From Azolla caroliniana (taxonomy: Eukaryota; Polypodiophyta), in NCBI GenBank assembly GCA_043228905.1, contig JBHGNT010000020.1, positions 11,904,001-11,968,000 on the forward strand: a stretch of DNA of 64,000 nucleotides, in the 5' to 3' direction. The notes below the pieces were generated by a model. The model worked only from the letters and a program-made list of their open reading frames with translations. It did no database searches and was not told where the DNA came from. The first letter of the stretch is position 1; each line of letters starts with the position of its first letter. This document shows, one piece after another, positions 33,279-43,435 of the stretch. The translations under genes and the position numbers were made by a program.

Positions 33279-34993
33279 TCCACCCCCACCAAACCGCACA
33301 TCCTCCGGTATGTGCCGAGTAGTGAAGTTGAGGGGATTCCAGTCCACTTTTTACTCGTCCTCTCTGGTTCTATCATCGACCGGGTTCTCGTCTAATTCCT
33401 CGTTCCTGTCAGCATTGTCTTCCACCACGCCCGAATCCAGCTCCAACTCGTACCGCTTCTTGAAGGCGTTTATTCATTTTCCCACAACCGATATTGTGAT
33501 CCTTATTCCGTCGAGCTCTACTAGATGGTATGTCGCATTGTCGTTGGCGTTTGTCACCGCATATGGCCCAAACCACCGCCTCACAAACTTTCGGATCAAC
33601 TGGTGCTAGTTGTCGAGGCTGTTGTCATACACCAACACCCAGTCGCCTTCTTCGATGTTTCCCGGCCTCAATCGGTGGGTCCGGTCGAACCATCCTTTGC
33701 TCTTCATCCTCGCCTTCACTTGTTCCACATCCTCCGACCTTCATTCAAGCTGTCAGATCCGCGCTGTCAGCAGCTCCACCCAACTCATTTCGTCTGACTA
33801 GTCGATTCGCATCCACGACGCTATCATTCTCTCCACTGTCATAATCGGCTTTTATGTGAACATGAGTTCGGTTGGCATGTATCCAGTTACCGAATTGTGC
33901 GTAGTTCAGTCTGCCAACAAAGCATAAGGTAGAAGCCTCAGCTAGTTTCTAACCCACCCGTCGCATCCTCTCATGATCGCCTTCACGATCGGCCCATGTC
34001 CGTGTTCGACCTTCCCGTTAGCCTCTGGATTGTATGCCTTCATGAGGGACAACTTAACCCCTTGTCAATCGAACAACTCCTCTGCTTCTTACGCATCCAA
34101 CTCCCCTCGGTCGGCCACGATCTTCTCGACACACCCATACCGGTAGATTACATCCTCGATGAGGAACCGGCAAACAGTCGCAGTCATCTTGTTCAGCAAG
34201 GCTCGGCCTTCCACCTAGTTCCTCATGTCCTCTCTTGCTAGGAACAAGTACAACATCTGCCCCACCCCCATTGGCATCATCACTAAGTCAACCATCCACT
34301 TGAAGTGAATGGCCGAAAGATAGGTCAGGTTCTCGTCTTAGTGCCAGATTATGGAATGCACTTGGCAACTCTCACATGTTGCCACAAAGTGGTGCACGTA
34401 CTTGTACATTCCCGGCCACAGTACTTCTCCTTCAGCTTCTCGAACGTGGCCCATGTCACCTGATGTCCGGACCAGGGACTTTCGTGAAACTCCGACATCA
34501 TCACTGATTGTTCCTCCTTCGTAACCACCCCGAATGGTGTGCCGTTTCGCTTCTTCGGAAGCCGCCATATCTTACCATCCTTCAAGAAGAACTTGTACGC
34601 CTTCTTTCGGATATGACTCGCTTCCTCCTTGGTCTCTAACGCGTCATTTGTCATCAAGCTCAGGAACTGCCCAATCTGAAGCCACTCCTCATCGTAGTCA
34701 TTCTCGTTGAACTTGAGCAGGGTCGGAGTGCTTCGCCCATTTTCCAACAATCGAGCCGATTCAAAGAAGTCCACGCCAACTTCTTCGTTTTCCAATACCA
34801 TGTCATCTTTGTTGTTGTATCGTGCTCTCAATACCATGTCGGCCATGGCATTGTCCTTTCCGGAGATGTGTCGTATCTCAGGATTCAGGGACTTGATTTA
34901 CGTGATCCACCTGAGCATCGCCAAGTCCAGGGTTGCGCATTCAGAAACCATACCGAGGATCTGTAGGCAGTCCATCTCGATGATTACTTCCGT
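33279..34993 (-). pseudogene. old gypsy pol: H2C2, integrase, C-terminus
   Basis: Homologous to 35797-37500 of the young gypsy. The open part 34349-34846 reads EEVGVDFFESARL, LQIGQFLSLMTNDA, FHESPWSGHQ and WATFEKLKEKY, equivalent to the region between RNase H and the H2C2 zinc finger. The integrase core and C-terminal part to the left are shifted among frames. The sequence stops at the young gypsy insertion site. Confidence 0.8.
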
Positions 34994-35796
34994 TGTCGTG
35001 TTATTACGCAAGTGCGTGTGGAAACGAGGCGGGACCGCGGGGGTCTCGAACCAAAGAGCAAGTGAGGGAGGAGGAAAAGAGAGAACCGGCTACGCAGGAC
35101 CGGGATACACAGGGACACGGCCCTTCAGCACGGAGAACGCGAACGAACACCGACACAGACAGATGCGAATGACTAAATATATATATTAAGAAAATTATGG
35201 CTAACACGGCTACAACCCTCGATGGGGCACAGGTTGGTTACAACCGAGCAGGCCGGCGAACAGATGCCGATGCCTGTTCGCTTCGACGCACAAAGGGGTA
35301 GCCGGTCGGAGGTGCTGCCGGAAGCACTCGGGCGTTCCTCGAAACAGCGCAAGCCCCCCCCCCGGAACCCTGCACAGAAAGCTCTGGAGCTCAAGAAGGA
35401 AGGAAGCAGAGAGAGAGAGAAGCGTCCAGAAACGGTCCGACAGCACTTCGTTCTCTCCCCCCCCGCGAGATGCCTGCAATAGCTCTTTCCTGCTCCTTAT
35501 ATAGGCCGACGAGCAGGCCGTCCTGTCAGCTTTATTCCCTGTCCCTTTGGACAGGGATTCGCTTCGTCCTTCACGCATCCGCGTAGTTACGCCGCCGACT
35601 CGTACAGTTCCTTCGCTCGCGCGCGCGATCGAAAAGACTGTTCGCGCGGTCTTTGTCTTCACTTGTGTTAGGGCCCGTTCCCGCCGATTATCCTCCTAAT
35701 TCGCTTCTATGTACAACTCGGAGCGTGCGCGCGTGAAGAACCGGTTCCCACGCCTTGGTGCGCCGATTCCGCCCATGGACGGTTTTCTTCACGACA
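34994..35796 (-). repeat. 3' LTR of young gypsy (803 bp)
   Basis: In element orientation it runs TGTCGTGAAGAAAACCGTCC to AATAACACGACA. A TATA box, CCTATATAAGGAG, is near 35498-35510 on the minus strand. The last 29 codons and the stop of pol lie inside this LTR. Confidence 0.95.
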
Positions 35797-38700
35797 TCCG
35801 CCCCCACCTAACCGTGCATCCTCCGGTATGCACCAAGAGAGTTGGGACGGAGAAAACCGGCCCGTCTTCATTTCTTCGCCCGTCGGTTCTTCCTCGTTTT
35901 CGGATCTTTCGTCACTGCTGACTAGGAGAGCTGGGTCTGGCTCGTCGTCGTGTCGCTTCTTGAACGCTTTGATCCGCTTCCCTGCAACCGGTATCGCCAT
36001 TCTCGTGCCGTCTAGTTCCGCCAGGTGATATGTCCCGTTGTCATTGGCGCTCCGCACCACGTAAGGCCCGAACCACCTTCGTGCGAACTTCCGTGTAGCT
36101 CGGTGCTGGTTGTCGAGGCTGCTGTCGTAGACGAGCACCCAGTCACCTTCGTCGATTTTCTTCGGTCGGAGCCGGTGCGTTCGGTCGAACCGGGCTTTGT
36201 TCTTCGTCCTCGCCACCCGGAGCTTCTCCGCAGCCAGTGCCACGTCCTCCGGTCTCCGCTCGAGTTGTCGTATACGTGCGGCCAACAACTCCTCCCGGCT
36301 CATCTCGTCCCTCCAGTCGACCGTTGCCCACGAGGAGATCGTCCGTTCAATTGGCATGATCGGCTTCTGGCCGAACATGAGCTCCGTCGGCATGTACCCG
36401 GTTACCGAACTGTGCGTGGTCCGGTCTGCCCACAAAGCATAAGGTAGCAGCCGCGGCCAGTTTCCGACTTGGCCTCCGCATGCTCGAACCAGCGCCTTGA
36501 CGATCGGTCCGTGTCCGCGCTCCACCTTTCCATTCGCCTCCGGATTGTACGCAGTGGTGAGCGAGAGCTTGACTCCCAGCCGGTCGAACAGCTCCGCGGC
36601 TTCTTCGGCGTCCAACTCCCCTCGGTCAGCCACGATCTTCCCGACGCACCCGTACCGGCATATTACGTCCTCGATTAGGAACCGACATACGGCCGCGGTC
36701 GTTTTGTTCGGAAGGGCCCGGCCTTCCACCTGGTTCGTCAGATCCTCCCGCGCTAGGACCAGGTACCGCATCTGTCCTACCCCCATTGGCATCGTCACCA
36801 GATCTACCATCCATTTGAAGTGGATGGTCGGAGGGTACGTAGGGTGAAGCTCGTCCCGATGTCGGACTATGGAGTGCTTCTGACAGCTCTCGCAAGTCGT
36901 CACGAACCGATGCACGTCCTGGTACTGCCCCGGCCACCAATACTTCCCCTTCAGTTTCTCAAACGTAGCCCATGTTCCACGGTGTCCAGCCCAAGGGCTG
37001 TCGTGGTAGGCCGTCAGCAGCTCCTCCTGTTCTTCCTTCATCGCCACCACCCGGAGCGGAGCGCCGTCCCTCTTCTTTGGGTGTTTCCATAGATAGCCAT
37101 CCCGGAGGAAGAACCGGTACGCTTTCTTCCGGATCCGGTTGGCCTCGTCCTTCGTCCATGACGCATCGGGCGTCATTGTCTTCAAAAACCCACCGATCTG
37201 CAGCCACTCCCCGTCGTACCTGCTCGCGTCGAAGTCGTTAAGCGCCGAAGTGCTTGTTCCGTCGGTTGTTACATACGCAGTCTCGAAGAAGTCCACGCCG
37301 ACCTCTTCGTCCTCCGAAACCATGCCGCCCTCATCATCGAACCTCGCCCTTGAAAGCATGTCGGCCATGGCGTTGTCTTTCCCGGAAATGTGTCGTATTT
37401 CCGGGTCCAGGGATTTGATGTACGCTATCCACCTGAGCATTGCCAGGTCCGGCGTCGCGCATCCGGAAACCATGCCGAGAATCGGCATGCAATCCGTCTC
37501 TATGATTACCTCTGTCCCGATCAGATAGTCCTTGTCAGCCTTCACCGCCGAAACGATACCCCAGAGTTCGCGTTTAACCTGGGCGTATCCTCGCTGCCGT
37601 TCGCTGAGGACCTTCGCGCCGAATCGGATCGGAAACCGATCGCCGTCCTCGTCTTCTTGGTTGACGACCCACCCGATTCCGGTCGGACTCGTGTCAACCG
37701 TTATGTACACTGGGGTGCCCTTCCTGTAGACGGCCTTTCGGAGCGCCGGTGCTGCCGAAAGAGCCTCCTTCAGCTTCCGGACCGACTCCGTGTGCTTGTC
37801 TAGCCATTCGAATCTTCGCCCTTTCTTCAATAATCCGTACAGCGGCTCCGCGACGTGCGCGTAATGCGGGATCCATATGTGGTAGAAGGCGCATGCTCCC
37901 AAGAATCTTCGTACTTCCGTGACCGAGCTGCAATCAGGCTTCATCGCGGAGATGGCTTCTATCTTTGCCGGAGACGGTTTCCGGCCATATGGTCCACATA
38001 AATGTCCGACCACCATGATTTCCCACTGCCCGAACGCTGACTTCTCCCCCGAGAAGGTGAGCCTCGCATCCTCTAGCCTTTGCAGCACCTTCTCGCAGTC
38101 GTCGATGTGCGTCACCACGAATCGCCGGCATCCGTCCGGCCCGATCGTCTCGTCCTTCTCTTCTACCGGGCATCCCTTGATCGGGATGTCGTCTAGAAAC
38201 GGCATGGTGATGTCCGAGATGCAGTCCCTCAGCACCTTGTTCATTGCATTCACCATGTGGGCCACCGAGTTGGTCCCTCCTTGCGGCAGCGTACACATCC
38301 GCACTAGGCCGAGGGGAGTTCGCATCGTCGTAATGTCTCTGCTCTCCACGGCTAGCTGGAACTGGTCGTACCCTGAGTATAGATCACCGACCGAGTAAAT
38401 CGACCTTCCGGCGAAGGCCTCCGCGAACTCGTCTATGGTCGGTCCGATCCCTGCGTTCCGAATGGTCACCCTATTGACCGGTTGCAAGTCCTGAATGAAG
38501 CGCAATGATCCGTTTTTCTTTGGTACGGTAAACCATCGGTTTGAATACGGGGCGCTCGATGGCTCGAGAATGCCCATATCAACTTTCTGCTTCAACAGCT
38601 CCATCAACTTCGGGATGTGAGCTCTCGGAACCGGAATTGGCTTGAGATTCCACGGTACATGCGGTACCGTGAATATCACCATCGGCTCTACGGTCGTCGG

Positions 38701-39225
38701 GTCTACGCACCCGATTTCCTCCGGTGAGAATGCGAAGGCTTTCCCGTGCCTTCCGAGCATCCTCCGAAATCGGTCTTCCTCCGCCGGTAGTAGGAACCCG
38801 CCCCCACCGATCTTCAGCTCGCGGAGCGTCTCGTTGGTGAAGGTGTGTCCTATGCAGGCTGGATCTCGTAAGCTGGGGTCCGATGCAACCCCTTTGATTC
38901 GGGATTCGCTGCCCTCCGGTAAGGGCGCCGCAACTGGCCTCACCTTCCGGTCCACAGTCTTGTACTTGGTGCTAACTCGGGCCGTCCGTTCCGACTCGAG
39001 CCATCGACCGAAGTCCGCGATGACTTCGTACATTTCTTCGGAACATACCGGTATCGTCCGGTCTTCGTTAAGGTCTTCTTCGACTACCTTCCCCAGCATT
39101 CCCAAGGTGTCGTCGAAGGAGACTGCCTCCACGGCTCCGTTGATTTCTTCGTCAGGGCCGAGAACTCCGCACGCTCGAAGTCTCCCCTCCGTCTTTGTTT
39201 TCTCTCGGCCGGCGATGCCGACCAT
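35707..39225 (-). CDS. young gypsy Pol polyprotein: RT, RNase H, integrase
   Basis: An open frame of 1172 codons from ATG 39225. The same frame is open upstream to the gag stop, so translation probably enters by frameshift and the ATG may not be used. RT spans about residues 195-400: SSAPYSNRWFTVPKKNG, motif A DLYSGYDQF (281-289), LPQGGTNS (313-320) and catalytic FLDD (343-346) in place of the common Y-x-DD. RNase H spans about 505-625 (VDTSPTGIGWV, D511, E553, D578). The zinc finger H741-H748-C778-C781 is followed by the integrase core D808, D867, E902. After it come RWFGPYVV and YHLAELDGT; I see no clear chromodomain. It copies the element's RNA into DNA and inserts it. The last 29 residues are LTR-encoded. 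Confidence 0.93.
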   Translation of the reverse strand: MVGIAGREKTKTEGRLRACGVLGPDEEINGAVEAVSFDDTLGMLGKVVEEDLNEDRTIPVCSEEMYEVIADFGRWLESERTARVSTKYKTVDRKVRPVAAPLPEGSESRIKGVASDPSLRDPACIGHTFTNETLRELKIGGGGFLLPAEEDRFRRMLGRHGKAFAFSPEEIGCVDPTTVEPMVIFTVPHVPWNLKPIPVPRAHIPKLMELLKQKVDMGILEPSSAPYSNRWFTVPKKNGSLRFIQDLQPVNRVTIRNAGIGPTIDEFAEAFAGRSIYSVGDLYSGYDQFQLAVESRDITTMRTPLGLVRMCTLPQGGTNSVAHMVNAMNKVLRDCISDITMPFLDDIPIKGCPVEEKDETIGPDGCRRFVVTHIDDCEKVLQRLEDARLTFSGEKSAFGQWEIMVVGHLCGPYGRKPSPAKIEAISAMKPDCSSVTEVRRFLGACAFYHIWIPHYAHVAEPLYGLLKKGRRFEWLDKHTESVRKLKEALSAAPALRKAVYRKGTPVYITVDTSPTGIGWVVNQEDEDGDRFPIRFGAKVLSERQRGYAQVKRELWGIVSAVKADKDYLIGTEVIIETDCMPILGMVSGCATPDLAMLRWIAYIKSLDPEIRHISGKDNAMADMLSRARFDDEGGMVSEDEEVGVDFFETAYVTTDGTSTSALNDFDASRYDGEWLQIGGFLKTMTPDASWTKDEANRIRKKAYRFFLRDGYLWKHPKKRDGAPLRVVAMKEEQEELLTAYHDSPWAGHRGTWATFEKLKGKYWWPGQYQDVHRFVTTCESCQKHSIVRHRDELHPTYPPTIHFKWMVDLVTMPMGVGQMRYLVLAREDLTNQVEGRALPNKTTAAVCRFLIEDVICRYGCVGKIVADRGELDAEEAAELFDRLGVKLSLTTAYNPEANGKVERGHGPIVKALVRACGGQVGNWPRLLPYALWADRTTHSSVTGYMPTELMFGQKPIMPIERTISSWATVDWRDEMSREELLAARIRQLERRPEDVALAAEKLRVARTKNKARFDRTHRLRPKKIDEGDWVLVYDSSLDNQHRATRKFARRWFGPYVVRSANDNGTYHLAELDGTRMAIPVAGKRIKAFKKRHDDEPDPALLVSSDERSENEEEPTGEEMKTGRFSPSQLSWCIPEDARLGGGGCREENRPWAESAHQGVGTGSSRAHAPSCT

Positions 39226-39347
39226 CGCACATGCTCCGCTGCCGGAGAAGCAAAATTTCCTACCTATTGTACACGGTTTTATCGTACAGATGTGGGGTCT
39301 TCCCGGAGCATCCGGACTGTCGCGGCCCCACGCCTTGGCAGTCCTTT

Positions 39348-41474
39348 CTAAAAATCCTCTCGGTTTTCGGAACCGAGGGAGTCGCGGTTACGTTCGTGGT
39401 TCGGCCGTACCGTCAGAAACTGGACCGAATGTCGCCCGTCTTGGCTTTTGACCCTCGCGTAGGCCGAACCATTGTCCAGCACCTTGGTCTCCATTCGCGC
39501 CGCCGTGATGTACGGCTCTCCCAGTATGACCGGATGTGAAGACGTCTCCTGCACGAAGAAGTGCTGGTCAATCTCGACGTCGCCGATCTTGACTCGCACA
39601 TTCGGACAGGCCCCGTGCAGTTCCTCGGTGGCGCGCGTTGCTGCCCTTATTTTCCACCCGTGCTTGGTGTTGATCGGCCATTTGCCCTTCTTATAGAAGT
39701 CCATGGACATCAGATTGATCTCCGATCCGTGGTCCACCAAAGCTATCACCGGTTCCTGGACATCGCCAATCTTTACCGGGGTTTCCGTGGTCGCTCGGGC
39801 CCAGTGTGGTCTCGAATAGTGGCTTTCCGCCCACTCGTCTCCCAGCGCCATGTCGTCTAGGTGCGTCGTCCGCACTTCCACCGGTCTTTCCGGTTCTATC
39901 TCCGTCGACAGCCTCTTCCGTTTCACTAAGTCCACGATGGAGTCATGGAACTCCTTCTTGGCGATTCCCAGCACCTCTCGTAACGACAGCTCCACCTTGC
40001 TGTCGAGGATCCGTTCCTCCAGGACCTTTCGCAAGTCCGTGGTTCTTTCTATCTCCGTCCCCAGACGGTACCCGCCCTTCTGGGGTTTATCTTGCGTACC
40101 GGCCCCGCCGGCTTCGTCCCGTCGTGGCCCGGACCGGGTCTCGTATCGTTGTGAGGGCCCGGTCGTCCCGGGTTTCCCCACCCGCTTCTCTTCTACCAGA
40201 GCCTCGTAGTTCCGGCAAGCGGCTTCCACGAAGCCCGTCTTTTCCTCGACCGGGTCGCTCCACCCGGTCATCTCCCGTACCCGTTTCTCCGCACGGTCCG
40301 ATTCCTCCCTTTTAAGCCCTGCACCGGCAAGGCCTTCTAGCATCGTCGGCCAGAATCCGGCTTTGCTTTCCTTTCGGGCCTCGCCGCCCCCGACTCGAAT
40401 GCCGGCCGACGCCGAGTAGTGGACGGTTTCCGCGTGTCGGGTCGCCGCCTCTTCCATCAACCTTTTCATACCACCTCGCCCGTCGTTTCGGCTCAGGGCC
40501 CTTCGGGTGTCGCTGGCATGCACCCGTCCTTCCCACAGGTACACCACCCTATTCCTCAGCGCCTCCGCGAAGTCGCCGCAGTCCTTCCGAATGTGGCCGA
40601 CTTCATCGCACCACATGCACCTGTTTCCTGCCGCCGGCCGTCGGTCACGAGCCGGTTCGCCTCCTTCCCTTCGGGTCTGCGCGATTTGGAGGTCCTTTAT
40701 CGCCTTCGTCAATTCCTCCAGCGCCGCTCCTCCGGTTGAGCCTCTGGCTACGCCGGTCGAAGCCGAACCAGTTTCCAACCACTCTCGGGTCTCTTCCTTT
40801 CGCACCTGTGGCGCTGGTTCGAGCTTCCTTGCTGCGACCGAGCCCGACCCGGTTGCCCCGTTATCCGCCCATTCTCGCCGTTTGTCGAAACGGCCACAGA
40901 CCTTCCTGACAGCCGCCCAGTCGGTAGTGAGCCCGTCTTCGGTTTCCAGCAAGAGGCCCACTTGCTCCCGATCCCGCTCGTCGACCGACTTGACAAACAG
41001 CAAGACCCGGCTCGTGTCCAGGATGGTTCGGTCGAGCGCCGAAAGGCGCGCAAAGTTTTCCTCGAACTCCCGGAGGAGTGCCGACGCGTTTCTTCCCTTC
41101 CCCGGGGATTCCACCCATTCCATGAACCTTCGCTTCGAAAGCCGGAGCGCGTCGTCCAGCCCGTATTTCTCTAGGAGCCGACCTTCGAACTCTTCCCAGG
41201 TACGGCTCTCCGCCCGCACCTCGAGCACCTCCGCATGGATGCTCGGCATCGCCACTCGGGGGAACCCGGCAAGACGCCTTTCTTCCGGAATGTCCCGCAT
41301 CAGCATTTCTGCACCGTAGGACGCCAGATACTTCGTGGCATCCCTCCCATCGAACCGGCCGATCGTGCCGACGACCGCCTCAATAGCTCTGTCGAGGGCA
41401 CCGGTGCCCTCGCGCGCGTTTACAATCCGATCCACGGCCGAAGCCATGGCCTCTGCAAGATCCGACCCCCTCAT
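39348..41474 (-). CDS. young gypsy Gag-protease polyprotein
   Basis: The frame is open from within the 5' LTR; I choose ATG 41474-41472, the first after the primer site, giving 708 residues. Gag core is about residues 1-200 (MLMRDIPEERRLAGFPRV at 57-74, RRFMEWVESPGKGRN). The CCHC knuckle CMWCDEVGHIRKDC is at 286-299, followed by a charged linker. A retropepsin-like domain near 575-660 has the active-site loop ALVDHGSEINLM (D581), with His where DTG or DSG is usual. It should form the particle and process the polyproteins. The stop TAG lies in a T5 run, and the -1 frame is open straight into pol. Confidence 0.9.
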   Translation of the reverse strand: MRGSDLAEAMASAVDRIVNAREGTGALDRAIEAVVGTIGRFDGRDATKYLASYGAEMLMRDIPEERRLAGFPRVAMPSIHAEVLEVRAESRTWEEFEGRLLEKYGLDDALRLSKRRFMEWVESPGKGRNASALLREFEENFARLSALDRTILDTSRVLLFVKSVDERDREQVGLLLETEDGLTTDWAAVRKVCGRFDKRREWADNGATGSGSVAARKLEPAPQVRKEETREWLETGSASTGVARGSTGGAALEELTKAIKDLQIAQTRREGGEPARDRRPAAGNRCMWCDEVGHIRKDCGDFAEALRNRVVYLWEGRVHASDTRRALSRNDGRGGMKRLMEEAATRHAETVHYSASAGIRVGGGEARKESKAGFWPTMLEGLAGAGLKREESDRAEKRVREMTGWSDPVEEKTGFVEAACRNYEALVEEKRVGKPGTTGPSQRYETRSGPRRDEAGGAGTQDKPQKGGYRLGTEIERTTDLRKVLEERILDSKVELSLREVLGIAKKEFHDSIVDLVKRKRLSTEIEPERPVEVRTTHLDDMALGDEWAESHYSRPHWARATTETPVKIGDVQEPVIALVDHGSEINLMSMDFYKKGKWPINTKHGWKIRAATRATEELHGACPNVRVKIGDVEIDQHFFVQETSSHPVILGEPYITAARMETKVLDNGSAYARVKSQDGRHSVQFLTVRPNHERNRDSLGSENREDF

Positions 41475-41496
41475 CTTCTGCTCTTCTGCCGCTTCT

Positions 41497-41514
41497 TTCA
41501 CGTCGGGTTCACCA
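41497..41514 (-). other. primer-binding site for tRNA-Trp
   Basis: The minus strand reads TGGTGAACCCGACGTGAA, three bases inside the 5' LTR. It is complementary to the 3' end of plant cytosolic tRNA-Trp as I know it (…TTCACGTCGGGTTCACCA), 18 of 18. Similar sites lie next to two other gypsy LTRs here (51231-51248 and 49782-49799, 15 of 18 each). Confidence 0.8.
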
Positions 41515-41517
41515 AGA

Positions 41518-42322
41518 TGTCGTGTTATTACGCAAGTGCGTGTGGAAACGAGGCGGGACCGCGGGGGTCTCGAACCAAAGAGCAAGTGAGGGAGGAGGAA
41601 AAGAGAGAACCGGCTACGCAGGACCGGGATACACAGGGACACGGCCCTTCAGCACGGAGAACGCGAACGAACACCGACACAGACAGATGCGAATGACTAA
41701 ATATATATATTAAGAAAATTATGGCTAACACGGCTACAACCCTCGATGGGGCACAGGTTGGTTACAACCGAGCAGGCCGGCGAACAGATGCCGATGCCTG
41801 TTCGCTTCGACGCACAAAGGGGTAGCCGGTCGGAGGTGCTGCCGGAAGCACTCGGGCGTTCCTCGAAACAGCGCAAGCCCCCCCCCCCCGGAACCCTGCA
41901 CAGAAAGCTCTGGAGCTCAAGAAGGAAGGAAGCAGAGAGAGAGAGAAGCGTCCAGAAACGGTCCGACAGCACTTCGTTCTCTCCCCCCCCGCGAGATGCC
42001 TGCAATAGCTCTTTCCTGCTCCTTATATAGGCCGACGAGCAGGCCGTCCTGTCAGCTTTATTCCCTGTCCCTTTGGACAGGGATTCGCTTCGTCCTTCAC
42101 GCATCCGCGTAGTTACGCCGCCGACTCGTACAGTTCCTTCGCTCGCGCGCGCGATCGAAAAGACTGTTCGCGCGGTCTTTGTCTTCACTTGTGTTAGGGC
42201 CCGTTCCCGCCGATTATCCTCCTAATTCGCTTCTATGTACAACTCGGAGCGTGCGCGCGTGAAGAACCGGTTCCCACGCCTTGGTGCGCCGATTCCGCCC
42301 ATGGACGGTTTTCTTCACGACA
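41518..42322 (-). repeat. 5' LTR of young gypsy (805 bp)
   Basis: Same sequence as 34994-35796 except for two extra C in the run at 41878-41889. It carries the same TATA box and reads into the gag leader. Confidence 0.95.
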
Positions 42323-43246
42323 CCGTCCCGATCAAATCATCTTTCTCAGCCTTTACCGCCGAAATGATACCCCACAGTTCGCACTTAACTTGGGCGTACC
42401 CTCTTTGTCACTCACTTAAGACCTTTGCACCAAATCGGATGGTGAACCGTGTTCCGGCTTCGTCCTCCTGGTTGATCACCCATCCAATTCCGGTCTTACT
42501 CGTGTCGACCATCACGTAAATCGAAGTGTCCTTCTTGTACACCGCTTTCCGGAGAGCCGGTGCCGTCGTCAACATTCCCTTCAATCTTCGAACCGCCTCT
42601 GATTGCTCTTCTCTCCACTTGAACTTCCGCACCTTCTTCAGCAAGCCATAGAGTGGCTCTGCAATGAGCGCGTAGTGCAAGATCCAGATGTGGTAGAAGG
42701 CACATGCCCCTAAGAATCATCGAACCTCGGTCTTCCTTCATGGCCGAAATGGCTTCCACCTTTGTTAGAGACGGTTTCCATCCATATGGACTACATAGGT
42801 GTCCGACCACCACGATCTCCGACTACCCAGAAGCCAATTTCTCTCTGAGAACGTTAGTCATGCTCCTTCAAGTCTGTCCAATATTTTTTCGCAGTCGACG
42901 ATGTGGTCAGAAATGAACTTCTGACACCCGTCCTCTCCAACCGATTTGTCCTTCACATCCTCCAGACACCCCTTTATTGGAATGTCGTCCAAAAACGACA
43001 TGGTGATGTCCAGGATGCAATCCCTCAGCACTTTGTTCATTGCATTCACCATGTGCACCACCGAATTAGTACCCCCTTGGGGTATGGTACACATCTGAAC
43101 TAAGCCAAGAGGGGTCTGCATCGTCGTGATGTCCTTGCTTTCGACGGCTAGTTGGAACTAGTCATACCCAGAGTATAAGTCGCCGACTAAGTAGATAGAC
43201 CTTCTCGCGAAGGCTTCCACGAACTACTCAATTGTCGGTCTGACCC
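42323..43246 (-). pseudogene. old gypsy pol: RT end and RNase H start
   Basis: It aligns with 37500-38440 of the young copy. Readable parts are RTMQTPLGLVQMCTIPQGGTN-like sequence (43121-43060), SFLDDIPIKGCLEDVKD (43000-42945) and FRNGVVYKKDTSIYVMVDTS-like RNase H sequence (42560-42500). Frameshifts separate them. The segment stops at the LINE target duplication (43232-43246). Confidence 0.82.
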
Positions 43247-43435
43247 TATCTCCCGATTCTGCCCATGTGGATGATGTATTGTGATAGTTAAAATCAACAG
43301 AAATCTTTTGTAAGTCCAATATTTGATTCCCTACCTGAACCACTCGAGCACTTATATAACTCGAATGTGGTCTTCTCTCTTGCAAATGTTGCAGGGATTT
43401 CAATCCCCTACGCAGCCTACCTATTTTAGTTAAAG

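Larger units (their letters stand above)
34994..42322 (-). mobile_element. young Ty3/gypsy element, coding-intact
   Basis: A 7.3-kb minus-strand element with LTRs at 34994-35796 (803 bp) and 41518-42322 (805 bp) that appear to differ only in a C-run (10 versus 12 C). The primer site is complementary to plant tRNA-Trp (41497-41514). A purine tract AGGTGGGGGCGGA adjoins the 3' LTR (35797-35809). The 4-bp target duplication CCGT lies at 34990-34993 and 42323-42326, inside the equivalent position of an older relative. Gag-protease and pol are both open. GC content is visibly far above the surroundings. Confidence 0.95.

Noticed and set aside
35210-35662. Open frames of 90-150 codons on both strands of the gypsy LTRs (also 41697-42188)
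   Set aside because: They occur identically in both LTRs, are GC-rich low-complexity readings and overlap promoter and leader sequence. No domain is visible.
38642-39451. Long plus-strand frames opposite gypsy gag and pol (for example 38642-39451, 39806-40315, 40507-41319)
   Set aside because: These Ser/Pro/Arg-rich translations are shadows of the minus-strand polyproteins in GC-rich DNA.
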